From Teichococcus rhizosphaerae (lineage in GTDB: Bacteria > Pseudomonadota > Alphaproteobacteria > Acetobacterales > Acetobacteraceae): a stretch of 41,231 nt of DNA. Both the position numbers and the translations under genes were made by a program. Below are positions 1 to 9,380 of this stretch, piece after piece. How positions within the stretch are numbered: the stretch's first letter is position 1; each line of letters begins with the position of its first letter. The notes beneath the pieces are model-generated. The model did not search any database. It was not told the origin of the DNA and was given only the letters and a program-made list of their open reading frames with translations. The stretch covers positions 1 through 41,231 of the forward strand of contig NZ_PDNU01000047.1 of assembly GCF_002631185.1 (NCBI RefSeq). The letters are read 5' to 3'.

Positions 1-3000
1 ATCAGGCGCTGGCCCAGATCGGAGGTGACCGCCTCGACGTTCATCGCCGCCGTGCCGATCATGATGAGGCTCTCGACATTGGGGTGCAGGTAGTAGGTGG
101 AGCCGCTCTCCATCAGCACCGTGTCATTGCCGTAGGCGGGGCCACTGTACTCCACCAGCAGGCCGCCCTGGCTGTCGATGTAGTACCAGTCGTCGCCCGC
201 GCCGCCCTGCACCGTGTCGCCGCCGGCGTGATAGAAGATGTCGTTGCCGTCGGTGCCGACGCGCGTCTCCTGCACGCCGGGCGTGCCATCGTCGATGTGG
301 GTGGTCGGCAGGCTGCCGAAGGAGGACAGGCCGGAGTTCTCCTTGATGATCGCGGAGGACAGGGGCGAGGTGCCCTCCACGAAGGCGAAGTCGGACGCGT
401 GCAGGTTGGAGAGTTGCACGTTCTTCAGCGTCAGGCCGTCGCCGCCGTCGAGGTTGAAGATCACGTCCGCGCCGCTCTGGTAGGCACGCAGGATGGCCGT
501 GTTGAAGTCATGCAGGCCGAAGTTCTCGAGCCGGACCACGTCGCCGGAGGAGAAGTCGGTGACGGTATCGTGGCCCATCCCCTTCTCGAGGACGAAGGTG
601 TCGTTGCCCGCGCCGCCGGTGAGGAAGTCGAAGCCCCGCTTGCCGTTCAGGGTATCGGCTCCGGTCCCGCCCACAAGGTTGTTGTCGAAGCGGTTGCCCG
701 TGCCCACATGGTTGGCCGAGCCCGTGAAGACGAGGTTCTCCACGTTGTCACCCAGCTTGTAAGAGGTCAGGCCAGTGATCACCTGGTCCACGCCGGGGTT
801 GCCGTAGATGCCCTCGAACGCCCTCTCGATCACCCGGTCATTGGCGTGGACGACATAATAGGTGTCGCCGCCGCCGCCGCCGATCAGCGTGTCACCGCCG
901 CCGTTGCCCTTCATCGCGTTGTCCAGGGCGATGTTGTTGGAATTCTTGGTCCCGACCAGCGTCTCGCCGCCTGCGGCCGTCCCATTCACGGTCGCATTCG
1001 AAGTGGGTGTCGCCGCGGCAGAGGTCGGCACCGCGTAGGTGATATGCTCGACCGCCGGGCTGATGACGACGTTCTCCGAGGTCAGGGCCCCCACCGTCTG
1101 CCCGAGCAGCGTCAGGGTCTGCCCGTTGCCGAGCGCGATGGAGACGTTGCTCCCGACCTGCGTGGCGGCGGCTTTCACGGCGGCGAAGTTGGCGAAGGAG
1201 AAGCCGTCGAGCCGGATGACGTCGCCCCCGGCACCCGCCTGGAAGTCGGTGATGAGGTCGTTGCCCTGGCCGCGCGCGATGACGAAGGTGTCGGAGCCGC
1301 CGTTGCCGGTCAGGACGTCGTTGCCGCCCTTGCCGTCGATCAGGTTCGGCGCGTCGTTGCCGTCGATGCGGTTGTTCAGGCCGTTGCCGGTCCCCGAGGT
1401 CCATCCGGTGCCGGTCAGCACCAGGTTCTCGACGTTCGCAGCGAGAAAGCGGCCGTCCTCCCAGGTATAGACGGTGTCGATCCCCCCGTTTGCGGCCTCG
1501 ACGACGGTGTCGCCCGGATTGAGGTAGTAGTGGTCGTCGCCTGCGCCGCCAACCAGGGTATCGCCGCCGCCCTGGCCGTTGATCACGTCGTTGTTGGCCG
1601 TGCCGTTAACGGTCTCGGCAGCGGCGGTCCCGTCTCGCCAGACCTCACCCTCGCCGCTGAGCGGCGCCAGGTCGGAGCCGGGTACGCCGCCGGGCGGAGG
1701 AATGTTGACCAGGTCAAAGTCGCTGGCGGTGAGGGCAGAAAGCTGGATGCCCTTCAGTGTCAGGGTCTGACCGTCACCGAGGGCAATTACGACGTCTTCG
1801 CCCTGCTGTGTGGCAGCGGCGAGGACGGCGGCACCGTCCGTGAAGGAGAAGCCGTCGAGCCGGATCAGCTCGCCGGAGGCCGCTCCGGGATGGAAGTCGG
1901 TGACCGTGTCGTTCCCCTCGCCCTTGCGGATGACGAAGGTGTCGTCGCCGTCGCCGCCGGTCAGCCAGTCGTTGCCGCCCATACCGTCCAACGTGTTCGA
2001 CGCCTCGTTGCCGTCCAGGCGGTTGGCCAGGTCGTTGCCCGTGCCGCTGGCCGCTTCCGTGCCGGTCAGGACGAGGTTCTCGATGTTGGCGCCGAGCGTC
2101 CAGCTCATCCCGGCGCGGACCGTGTCGATACCGCCGTTGGCGGCCTCGAGCGCCACATCGGCCGCATTGCGCACCTGGTAGGTGTCGTCGCCTGCGCCGC
2201 CCTCCAGGGTGTCGCCGCCGCCGAGCCCGTCCAGCATGTCGTTGCCGGAGGTGCCAACCAGGTGCTCGCCCGCGAGGCTGCTGTTGCCCATCACCGGGTT
2301 AGTCGGCTCTCCGCTCACCGGTGGCCCCTCCACAGGCGGAACTTCGGTGTCGGGGGTGTCGTCGAAGGCGTTCTTGTATGCCTGGGAGGTCACATCCAGG
2401 GGGCCTACCATGTCCATGGCGCCTTGGTAGTCATCGTCAGAGTTCCAGTAGATCTGGTACTCGGCACCGGCGCCGTTATTGGCGCTCTGGAACCAGTCCA
2501 GAACGCCCTCGATGTAGGCGGAGGCGTCGGCGACCCGGATCTGCCCCTTCTCGATCTGGTCCTGCGTCAGCGGTCGGTCCTGCGGCACACCCCACTCGGA
2601 GAAGCCTACGGGCACTCCGTACTTCTCGCCCATGTACTTGTTCCAGGCGAGGTTGTAGTGCGCCCACTGCGTGGGGTCGTCGTCCCTCATCTTGGCCTCG
2701 GACATCGCCGCGAAGGCCGCAGCCGCGTCCGAGCCGTGGTTTTGCTTCCAGTAGAAGTCCATGCCGATGACGTCGACGTACTCTGCGCCGGGAAACGCGT
2801 CTTCGGGATTAGGCAGGCGGGAGTCGGCCCACCCCTCCATGACGTTCCACTCGAACTTGAACACGTCTCCCCGTTGGGCGTCGATGGCGGCCTGCTTGAA
2901 CGCTTGGACGAAGTTGATGAATGCCAGCTTGAAGTTGGCAGCATCCTCGGCCGTGGTCACCTTCCAGGGGAAGCCACCTTCTTTCATGTCACCTTCGGGG

Positions 3001-3419
3001 GTCAGCGGGGAGTAGTTGAACTCCCAGCCGGTCCGGATGTGGATCGTGGTCTCTCCGGGCTGGGCCAGCAGGATGGCCTGGGCCATCTGGTAGTAGTAGC
3101 CATCGAACTCATGGTTCGCCGCCTCGGCCAGGGTCGCCGCGCCGTCCGAGTTGGTGGGCGGGTTCCACTGTTTGGTGGCGTCGTTCCAGGTGGTCGTCGC
3201 GTCCTCCCAGACAGTCAGAGGCACCGACCAGAAGATGTCTGTTTCCGCGGGGCGGTTCGCCCAGAGGTTCTTCACGAAGTTGACGTCGGCGATGGCGTTA
3301 GACCAATGGGCCATGCCCAGTGACGCGTAGACCAGCTGGGGTGCCGTGCCCCCCATGTAAGTCGTGTAGTCGGTGAAGGCCTGATCGTCGTTTCCGACGT
3401 AGACGCCGCTGAGGGTCAT
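1..3419 (-). CDS. GH26-like glycoside hydrolase fused to RTX calcium-binding repeats (C-terminus outside window)
   Basis: Reading leftwards from an ATG at 3419, one frame stays open to the window edge (about 1139 codons, no stop), so the gene is partial. There is no signal peptide. Residues about 5-345 resemble a (beta/alpha)8 glycosidase of the GH26 beta-mannanase type: IHIRTGWEFN places a candidate acid/base at Glu133, VIGMDFYW sits near 218, and VGFSEWG gives a candidate nucleophile at Glu275. A Pro/Glu linker (about 350-375) follows, then several blocks of nonapeptide repeats such as GGAGDDTY, LTGGDGDDTFVI and LTGNGGSDTFVI, each followed by a GNDTVTDF-like segment. RTX repeats bind calcium and usually mark type I secretion, so I infer an exported enzyme acting on a mannan-like or self-made polysaccharide. 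It is divergent from the ELWxxDGT gene at 4304. The exact GH family and the substrate are not certain. Confidence 0.8.
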   Translation of the reverse strand, partial: MTLSGVYVGNDDQAFTDYTTYMGGTAPQLVYASLGMAHWSNAIADVNFVKNLWANRPAETDIFWSVPLTVWEDATTTWNDATKQWNPPTNSDGAATLAEAANHEFDGYYYQMAQAILLAQPGETTIHIRTGWEFNYSPLTPEGDMKEGGFPWKVTTAEDAANFKLAFINFVQAFKQAAIDAQRGDVFKFEWNVMEGWADSRLPNPEDAFPGAEYVDVIGMDFYWKQNHGSDAAAAFAAMSEAKMRDDDPTQWAHYNLAWNKYMGEKYGVPVGFSEWGVPQDRPLTQDQIEKGQIRVADASAYIEGVLDWFQSANNGAGAEYQIYWNSDDDYQGAMDMVGPLDVTSQAYKNAFDDTPDTEVPPVEGPPVSGEPTNPVMGNSSLAGEHLVGTSGNDMLDGLGGGDTLEGGAGDDTYQVRNAADVALEAANGGIDTVRAGMSWTLGANIENLVLTGTEAASGTGNDLANRLDGNEASNTLDGMGGNDWLTGGDGDDTFVIRKGEGNDTVTDFHPGAASGELIRLDGFSFTDGAAVLAAATQQGEDVVIALGDGQTLTLKGIQLSALTASDFDLVNIPPPGGVPGSDLAPLSGEGEVWRDGTAAAETVNGTANNDVINGQGGGDTLVGGAGDDHYYLNPGDTVVEAANGGIDTVYTWEDGRFLAANVENLVLTGTGWTSGTGNGLNNRIDGNDAPNLIDGKGGNDVLTGNGGSDTFVIARGQGNDLITDFQAGAGGDVIRLDGFSFANFAAVKAAATQVGSNVSIALGNGQTLTLLGQTVGALTSENVVISPAVEHITYAVPTSAAATPTSNATVNGTAAGGETLVGTKNSNNIALDNAMKGNGGGDTLIGGGGGDTYYVVHANDRVIERAFEGIYGNPGVDQVITGLTSYKLGDNVENLVFTGSANHVGTGNRFDNNLVGGTGADTLNGKRGFDFLTGGAGNDTFVLEKGMGHDTVTDFSSGDVVRLENFGLHDFNTAILRAYQSGADVIFNLDGGDGLTLKNVQLSNLHASDFAFVEGTSPLSSAIIKENSGLSSFGSLPTTHIDDGTPGVQETRVGTDGNDIFYHAGGDTVQGGAGDDWYYIDSQGGLLVEYSGPAYGNDTVLMESGSTYYLHPNVESLIMIGTAAMNVEAVTSDLGQRL

Positions 3420-4303
3420 GCACGATTTTCCTTGGCGCGCGCATTTGCGACACCTTCTGGACGTGAAAAGGGGCGCCCACCCGAGGGCAGGGCAGAGCTG
3501 GTCAGAGCGGACAGGGCCGACTGGGAGAGGGGAACGGCGTCAGCGCATGATGATTCCTAAACCTATGCGCGAATTTCCTTCAGAGATTCTCTCTCAAAAA
3601 GGCGAATGACGGTCAATGAAAATTCTTCCGCAGACGCATTTTTTGCGAAATGCGCCGATCGGTCTCGATATGTTCATTATTTAGGCGCGAGCTTTGCTGC
3701 CCTGTGAGTAGTGCAACGGGGCTGGAGGCGCCGTTTGCTTCCTGCCAGTTCCTTGAGCTTTGACGCTTCCGAAACAGTCCCGCCCACGTGTTGGCCCAGT
3801 GAGGATGCTTGGCTCGTACTCAGGTCATCTGAAAGGCAAGGTCACGTTTCGGTCAGCAAAACAGGCCTTCCAGAGGTGGCATGCGCTAGGTAGAAGCCCG
3901 CATCCCTTTGCTACAAAAAGCGAATCGCTCTGGAGCCATGGCTGCGCAGTCGTGGTCAGGTCGCAAAGCCGCGTCGCACAACATGATTATCGTCTAATTT
4001 ATATTGACAGTTTGTTGACGCATATTCAAGACAGTTCGTGGTTGCCAGGTCCGCAACTGGCGCGTTCGCGGCGCCCGGGGTTTCCAAACCCTTCGACACG
4101 GCGCGTGCTGCCGGGAGACGCTCTTCTTCCTGTCGGTAGAGGAGGACCGGTTCGTGCCGCGGGGATAAACTCGCCGATCCCGGCGTGCCGCTAGCGCTCA
4201 CGGTCCGGGCGGCGTTGGTGAACCTGCAGCGGGCTGCGGAGGCCCGAATAGAAAAGGTGCGCGCGTCATTCCGGGGGCGGGCGAGGAAACGAGTGGACGG
4301 TCG
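3420..4303. promoter_or_regulatory. Intergenic region between two divergent exported-protein genes
   Basis: This 884-base gap separates divergent start codons and must hold both promoters. The part next to the minus-strand gene (about 3545-3690) is notably AT-rich for this replicon and contains an inverted repeat, CGCATTT at 3635-3641 with AAATGCG at 3648-3654. A TTGACA/TTGACG pair lies at about 4004-4020, but no convincing -10 follows. I see no gene I would defend here; the open frames have no recognisable content. Confidence 0.4.
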
Positions 4304-6421
4304 ATGGTCGCTTCGAACACCTATCTGTACACAGGCTTCGGCGAGGGCGCGCCGCAGCGCGGCATCTGGCTGCTCGACGTGGACACGGGCGAACGCAGCC
4401 TTGTGAAGGGCATCTCGGCTGCGGGCCTCGTCCAGACGGTCGGCGGGCGCGTGCTCTTTACCGGCACCGACGCTGAACACGGCGTCGAGCTCTGGGTCAC
4501 GGACGGCACCACCGAAGGCACGGTGCTGCTGAAGGACATCCACCCGGGCGGGATGCCGAGCAACGGGACGTTTCCGAGCGAGTTTCCGCAGGGGCTCAAG
4601 ACCCTGTCGGACGGCCGGGTCCTGTTCACCGCGAACGACGGCGAGCACGGCTGGGAGCTTTGGGTCACCGACGGCACGCCGGACGGCACCAGGATGGTCC
4701 TCGACCTCGTCCCGGGCGCCGGGGGTAACCAGCCGAGGGACTTGGTTTCCCTGCCGAATGGCAAGGCCACCTTCGTCGCGCTCGGGGCTGATGGCCATCC
4801 CGGCCTTTGGGTGACCGACGGCACCGCTGAGGGCACGAAGGAGATCCTGGACGCCTTCCCCTACTTCACCGCCAACCAGGACAACCGTGCCGTGGCGCTC
4901 GGTGAGGGGCAGGCCCTCTACCGCGTCGAGTTCGACGCCAAGGGCCAGGGCGGCCAGTACTGGGTGACGGATGGCACTGCCGAGGGGACGCACCTGCTCG
5001 ACGTGCCCTGGGACGACGGCCGCGCCGCCTACAGGACGCACGACATGGTCCGGACCGAGGAGGGTGACGTCATCGTGCCGGTCGCGGGGACGGCGGATGG
5101 CAGCGTTCCGCCTGCCCTGTGGATCGTGGAAGGGGCCGACGCCTCCGCGAGGCATCTCCTGGATTTCCCTGCCGGGACCAGTTTCAGCGGCCTGACCTTC
5201 ACCAACCTCGGTGCCGGGCAGACCCTGATCCGCGCGGGAGGCGCGGACGCCAACCTCCTCTGGGTCACGGACGGCACCGAGGCTGGCACGCTCCGCGTCG
5301 AGGACGGATGGACCGGCGCCCCCGCCTCCTCCTACGTCCCGGTCGGCGACGGCAAAGCCCTCCACATCGAGCAGGAGGGCTCCACGGGGCCGACCACCGT
5401 GTGGCTGGTCGACGGCACCGACCGCGTCCTGCTCATGGAGGCGAGCGCAGACAATCCCCCAGGCGACGATGTCAACGCCCGGGTCCTCGCCGACGGCCGG
5501 ACACTCTTCATCGCCCGGGAGCTCGAGACCGCGCGCGAGGAGATCTGGATCACCGACGGCACCGCCGCGGGGACGAAGCTCATCGGAGCGCAGGTTGCCG
5601 ACCCCAACTTCGTCCCTATCACCCTCCCCGAAGCCGAAGCACCGACCACGCCGGAGACGCCCGTTGCGCCGCACCACGAGTGGTCGGCTGCCAACGCGCT
5701 GTTCGACGTCTCCTTCTACCTGGAGCACAACCCCGACGTCGCGGCCGCCGGGGCGGACGCGTACCAGCACTTCCTCCAGTTCGGTGCGGCCGAGGGGCGC
5801 GACCCGAACGCCTTCTTCGACATGTCGTTCTACCTGAACCAGAACCCCGACGTGCTGGCCGCGGGCGTCAACGCCCTCGAGCACTACATGACGTCCGGCT
5901 GGCAGGAAGGACGCGCGGCCAGCTTCTCCTTCGACGGCGCGGCCTACCTCACGGCGAACGACGACGTCGCTAGAGCAGGAATGAACCCGCTCGAGCACTA
6001 CCTGCACTACGGCGAAGTGGAGCACCGTGCAGCGCCGCAAGCGATGCCGCATGACACGGGACCGCAGAACCCGCTCGTGGACGCTTTGTTCTATTTCTCG
6101 ACTTACGCCGACGTCGCCCGTGAGGGTGTCGATCCGACGCAGCACTTCATGACCAGCGGCTGGCAGGAGGGGCGCGATCCCAACGCTTTCTTCGACACCG
6201 ACTGGTATCTCGCCCATAACACCGACGTGGCGACCGCGCAGGTGAACCCGCTCGAGCATTACCTGCAGTTCGGTGCTGGGGAGGGCCGCGATCCGAGCGC
6301 CGCCTTTGACGGGGAAGCCTACCTCGCGCACAACCCCGATGTGGCCGAGGCCGGGATGAACCCGCTCGTCCACTACCTCGAATACGGCATCGCCGAGCAC
6401 CGCGACGCCTTCGCCGCCTGA
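4304..6421 (+). CDS. ELWxxDGT-repeat protein with C-terminal six-fold NPDV/EGRD repeat module
   Basis: The product is 705 residues with no signal peptide. ATG 4304 follows a GAGGAAACGAG ribosome site. Residues about 1-450 contain eight or so beta-strand repeats built around ELWVTDGTxxGT (for example GVELWVTDGTTEGT, GWELWVTDGTPDGT, REEIWITDGTAAGT), the hallmark of the ELWxxDGT repeat family, probably a propeller-like fold. After a short Pro/Glu linker, residues about 463-705 hold six repeats of about 38 residues of the form FDxxFYLxxNPDVxxAGxNxxxHYLxxGxxEGRDP, arranged as two sets of three. The last residues, EHRDAFAA, match the tails of the proteins at 30161, 32448 and 34328. I infer an exported or surface protein, possibly via type I secretion, because an acidic residue followed by small or hydrophobic residues at the very C-terminus resembles known T1SS signals. 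The biochemical role is unknown. Confidence 0.8.
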   Translation: MVASNTYLYTGFGEGAPQRGIWLLDVDTGERSLVKGISAAGLVQTVGGRVLFTGTDAEHGVELWVTDGTTEGTVLLKDIHPGGMPSNGTFPSEFPQGLKTLSDGRVLFTANDGEHGWELWVTDGTPDGTRMVLDLVPGAGGNQPRDLVSLPNGKATFVALGADGHPGLWVTDGTAEGTKEILDAFPYFTANQDNRAVALGEGQALYRVEFDAKGQGGQYWVTDGTAEGTHLLDVPWDDGRAAYRTHDMVRTEEGDVIVPVAGTADGSVPPALWIVEGADASARHLLDFPAGTSFSGLTFTNLGAGQTLIRAGGADANLLWVTDGTEAGTLRVEDGWTGAPASSYVPVGDGKALHIEQEGSTGPTTVWLVDGTDRVLLMEASADNPPGDDVNARVLADGRTLFIARELETAREEIWITDGTAAGTKLIGAQVADPNFVPITLPEAEAPTTPETPVAPHHEWSAANALFDVSFYLEHNPDVAAAGADAYQHFLQFGAAEGRDPNAFFDMSFYLNQNPDVLAAGVNALEHYMTSGWQEGRAASFSFDGAAYLTANDDVARAGMNPLEHYLHYGEVEHRAAPQAMPHDTGPQNPLVDALFYFSTYADVAREGVDPTQHFMTSGWQEGRDPNAFFDTDWYLAHNTDVATAQVNPLEHYLQFGAGEGRDPSAAFDGEAYLAHNPDVAEAGMNPLVHYLEYGIAEHRDAFAA

Positions 6422-6449
6422 TCCATTCGCTCATCAGGCCGAGAAAGCT

Positions 6450-6482
6450 CCACCACCAGGCCCTCATCGCGCCTGGTGGTGG
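6450..6482. terminator. Strong hairpin after the ELWxxDGT gene
   Basis: CCACCACCAGG (6450-6460) pairs perfectly with CCTGGTGGTGG (6472-6482) across an 11-base loop, 28 bases after the stop codon at 6421. No T-run follows, so this is terminator-like by position and stem rather than a canonical intrinsic terminator. Confidence 0.55.
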
Positions 6483-6892
6483 CGGCAAACAGAGAGGCAA
6501 AGGGCCAGCCGGGGAATGAGGAGAAGGGCGGGGCAGCGACGCAATCAGGTTTCAAGCTGAGACACGACCCGCGCGGGTCGGAGCCGCTTCCGGTCAGGGC
6601 GTGCGCAATCCGGACCGAATGCACCCGGTGTCGCCGTCCACCGCACCGCTCGCTCGCCGCCACACTTCGCGCTGATGGGAGAAATCTGCGCCGGGTGATG
6701 CTCCGCAAGGCACCCAGGCGTGGCGCCGTCCGATTGCGCGGTCTTCGAGGACAGCGACGAAGGTGTGGAGGCCGCGCACCGTGCAAGCATGACATGCTAC
6801 GACATCCGCAGCGCCTTCCAATCGGTATAAGCGGCAAGGAACAAAGAAAAGGCAGGCTTGCACCGTGCAAGACCTGGTGTTCTTCCTGGCCC
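6483..6892. other. Non-coding spacer with a small palindrome
   Basis: I find no supported gene. The words CACCGTGCAAG occur twice: near 6778, and near 6860, where they form the palindrome CTTGCACCGTGCAAG. This lies downstream of the mobC-like fragment and could be a remnant of a mobilisation region, but no relaxase gene accompanies it. Confidence 0.3.
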
Positions 6893-7294
6893 TCAACTCT
6901 CCCTGTCCGCAAACCGCGCAGGCCGGCGCCGTGGCCGCCTTCGGCGCTTCGCCTCGGCCGCGCGCGCCTGGGCGTCGGCCAGTTCTACCGCCTCGGGCTT
7001 AGGTGTCGGGCGCTCATCGAGGGGCAGACCCCAATAATCAAAGTTGCCGGTCATCATCGCCACGACACGTAGCATTTCATCCCGCACTGCCTCGGCTGCC
7101 TCGCGAGCCTGTAGGCCCTGGTTGGGGGGATACTCCCCTTTATGGACCGCGACGTTGAGTGCCCGCGCGATCTGGTTGACGTTGTTCCCGATCCGCCGCA
7201 GCTCCTTAAATACCTCGCGCAATTCGTCCAACTCGGCCGCATTCCACTGCGGCCTGCGAGCAAGATGGATGATCGCAAGGGACCGGAGCCAGTT
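6893..7294 (-). pseudogene. MobC-like mobilisation protein, 5' end removed by an IS
   Basis: The frame reads leftwards to a TGA at 6893. The core LRRIGNNVNQIARALN is the signature of MobC/relaxosome accessory proteins, which help the relaxase open DNA at oriT. It is followed by a Lys/Arg-rich tail (AKRRRRPRRRPARF). Usual family members begin with a ribbon-helix-helix domain of 30-60 residues; that part is absent here because the sequence runs into the terminal repeat of the IS at 7295. The frame continues into the IS to an ATG at 7339, so a chimeric protein with about 15 IS-encoded residues is possible. No relaxase gene follows it, and the sequence on the far side of the IS is traG, so the IS joins two unrelated ends. 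Confidence 0.65.
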
Positions 7295-8577
7295 GGACAC
7301 TTCGAAAAACCTCGCGGCTGAGGCGTCGACCTGATTCACTGACGCTGGTCAGCGGAGGCGGCGGGAATGGCGTATCAGCCTGGCTTCTTCGATGTGGATG
7401 AGCGCTATGCGGCCTTGTCGGCGGCTGGCGATCCACTGGAGCGGCTCTCGGCGGTGGTCGATTTCGAGATCTTCCGCCCGGTGCTGGATGCGGCGCTGAG
7501 GCGGTCGGACCGCAGCCGTGGTGGGCGCCCGCCCTATGACGCGGTGCTGATGTTCCGCATCCTGGTGCTGCAGGCGCTCTATAGCCTCTCCGACGAGCAG
7601 GCGGAGTTCCAATTGCGGGACCGGCTGTCTTTCATGCGCTTCGTGGGCCTGGGCCTGCACCAGGCGGTGCCGGACGCCAAGACGATCTGGCTCTGTCGCG
7701 AGCAGCTCAAACAGGCGGGCGCCATTGAGGGCCTGTTCCGCCGCTTCGACGAGGTGCTGACGGCCAAGGGTTATCTGGCCATGGGCGGGCAGATCATCGA
7801 CGCCACGATCATCGCCGCGCCGCGCCAGAAGCTCACCGTCGAGGAGAAGGCCACAATCCGGCAGGGCGGCACGCCTACGGATTGGTCTCGCGCCAAGCGG
7901 GCACAGAAGGATCGAGATGCTCGTTGGACCCTCAAGCGTGGGAAGGCCAAGCCCAAACCCGAAGGCAATCAGCGCCAGGCCATCCAGATCGCGGTGCCGG
8001 TCTTTGGCTACAAGAGCCACATCGGCATCGACCGGCGGCACGGGCTGATCCGCCGCTGGACGGTGACCGATGCCGCCCAGCACGACAGCCGCAGCTTTGC
8101 TGGCCTGCTCGATCCCGGGAACACCGCCAGTCGTGTCTGGGCCGACACCGCCTACCGCACGAAACGCAACCTGGAAGTCCTGGAGCGCCGCGGTCTGAGC
8201 GAGCGCATCCTGTTCCGCCGGCCACCTCGGCGCCAACTCTCTGAGCTGCAGGCGAAGGCCAATGCGTCACGCGCCCGGATCCGCTCCGGCATCGAGCATG
8301 TCTTTGCCGCGCAAAAGCACCGCATGGCGCTGTTCGTGCGCACCATCGGCATGGCTCGGGCCCAGGTGAAGATCGGCATGGCCAACCTGGCGTACAACTT
8401 CACCCGCCTCGCCTGGCTCAGCAGCCGACCTGCGCCTGGATAGCCCGGCAGCTCCACAAAGAGCGGCGCCAGCGGCGCCAAGCCCATCATCCAGTTCCAT
8501 CAGCAGGGTCGCGTCACGACCGGACGCGACCATCACGCTCCCAATGGTCATGCAGCGGCAGGTACTTCGAGGTTTCC
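7295..8577 (+). mobile_element. IS5-family element, copy 1 (intact transposase)
   Basis: The ends were set by matching terminal inverted repeats: GGACACTTCGAAAAACCT on the left, and the reverse complement of the right end, GGAAACCTCGAAGTACCT. The element is about 1283 bases with one transposase gene. A related copy lies at 36023-37303 in the same orientation; the coding parts are very similar, while the ~135 bases after the transposase stop are of equal length but diverged. No target duplication is visible (AGTT to the left, AGGC to the right), and the flanks belong to different genes (mobC-like and traG), which points to a deletion or recombination across the element. Confidence 0.75.
7367..8443 (+). 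CDS. IS5-family transposase
   Basis: The 358-residue DDE transposase inserts its own element. It has an N-terminal region with RSRGGRPPYDAVLMFRIL typical of the IS5 family, and the catalytic triad is visible as Asp145 (GQIIDATII), Asp260 (VWADTAYRTKRN) and Glu310 (SGIEHVFAAQKHRM), the last in the usual Y/H-rich setting. The length matches the family and no frame break is seen. ATG 7367 is preceded by GGCGGG. The homologous copy at 36 kb has lost the same start, so this is the likely source of activity for both elements. Confidence 0.9.
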   Translation: MAYQPGFFDVDERYAALSAAGDPLERLSAVVDFEIFRPVLDAALRRSDRSRGGRPPYDAVLMFRILVLQALYSLSDEQAEFQLRDRLSFMRFVGLGLHQAVPDAKTIWLCREQLKQAGAIEGLFRRFDEVLTAKGYLAMGGQIIDATIIAAPRQKLTVEEKATIRQGGTPTDWSRAKRAQKDRDARWTLKRGKAKPKPEGNQRQAIQIAVPVFGYKSHIGIDRRHGLIRRWTVTDAAQHDSRSFAGLLDPGNTASRVWADTAYRTKRNLEVLERRGLSERILFRRPPRRQLSELQAKANASRARIRSGIEHVFAAQKHRMALFVRTIGMARAQVKIGMANLAYNFTRLAWLSSRPAPG

Positions 8578-9380
8578 AGGCGGCGCAGCTCCGGCAGCCC
8601 TTTGCGGCCCGGTTCGCCGCGGCAGGCGAGGTGCAGCAGCAGGCCGGCGATCAGCGCCTTGGCCTCCTCGTTCCAGTGGGCCTCGGTGACCTGGCCGGGC
8701 GGATCGAAGACCAGGGCATCGGCCAGCGTCGCGGCGTCGTCGGCGAGATCGGGGGAGCGCGGGTCGAGCACCGCGGCCGGGTCGTAGCCGGCCGCGGGCT
8801 GGCCGGCGGCGCCGAAGGGGTCGAGGACGAAGACCGGACCGAAGCGGCGGCGTGCGCGGGCGGCGATGCGGGCGTTCTCGCCCTTGGGATCGACGCAGAG
8901 GATGGGCCGGTCGGCGAGCAGCAGGTTGGGCAGCACGGTGCCGACGCCCTTGCCGGAGCGGGTGGGGGCGAGGGTGAGGAGGTGGGCCGGGCCGGTGTAG
9001 CGCAGCAGCACGCCGCGCCGGCCGTCGCCGCGGCCGACGAGCAGCGCCGCGGGATCGGCGGCGCGGGCCGGGGATGCCAGCGCGGCGGCGACCTGGTGCG
9101 GGCTGGCCCAGGCAGCCGAGCCCATCACGTCGGGCGGTTGGGGCGGGCGGAGGAAGCGGCCGAGGAAGCCGAGGGCGGCACCGGCAACGCCGCTCAGGAG
9201 GATGCCGCCGTTCCAGACCAGGTTGCCGTACTCCTTCGGCACGAGCAGGCCGAGGAGGGCGAAGACAACGAAGCCGCCGAACAGGCCGACGACGCCGGCA
9301 ATGGCGGCCGAGACGAGAGATGCGCCGAGGCGCCAGGTGAAGGCGATGCCGTCCAGCGCCGCGAGCAGGGCGGCCTTCAC
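8578..9380 (-). pseudogene. traG: TraG/VirD4 coupling protein, C-terminal half lost at an IS
   Basis: TraG-type coupling proteins are inner-membrane ATPases that hand the relaxase-DNA complex to the type IV channel. The gene starts with GTG at 9380, overlapping the traD stop (GTGA). Two membrane segments lie near residues 20-80. Walker A is APTRSGKGVG, followed by NLLLADRPILCVDPKGEN, typical of the family. The reading then reaches the IS end at 8577 after LPELRRLE and continues only 21 codons into IS sequence before stopping. Family members are roughly 550-660 residues; only about 268 native residues remain, and the Walker B region (normally LLDEF) is gone. The product should be inactive, so the plasmid would need a coupling protein in trans for conjugation. 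Confidence 0.85.

Noticed and set aside
84-3323. Very long plus-strand open frame opposite the glycosidase-RTX gene
   Set aside because: It is codon-aligned antisense of a clearly recognisable protein; its product is low-complexity Val/Gly/Asp-rich with no family resemblance. High GC content keeps it open.
3956-6400. 814-codon minus-strand frame opposite the first ELWxxDGT gene
   Set aside because: The plus strand encodes obvious repeats; the antisense product has only mirrored periodicity.
6860-6874. CTTGCACCGTGCAAG palindrome as a second oriT
   Set aside because: It lacks a nic-like motif and a nearby relaxase; the oriT between traC and traA is far better supported.
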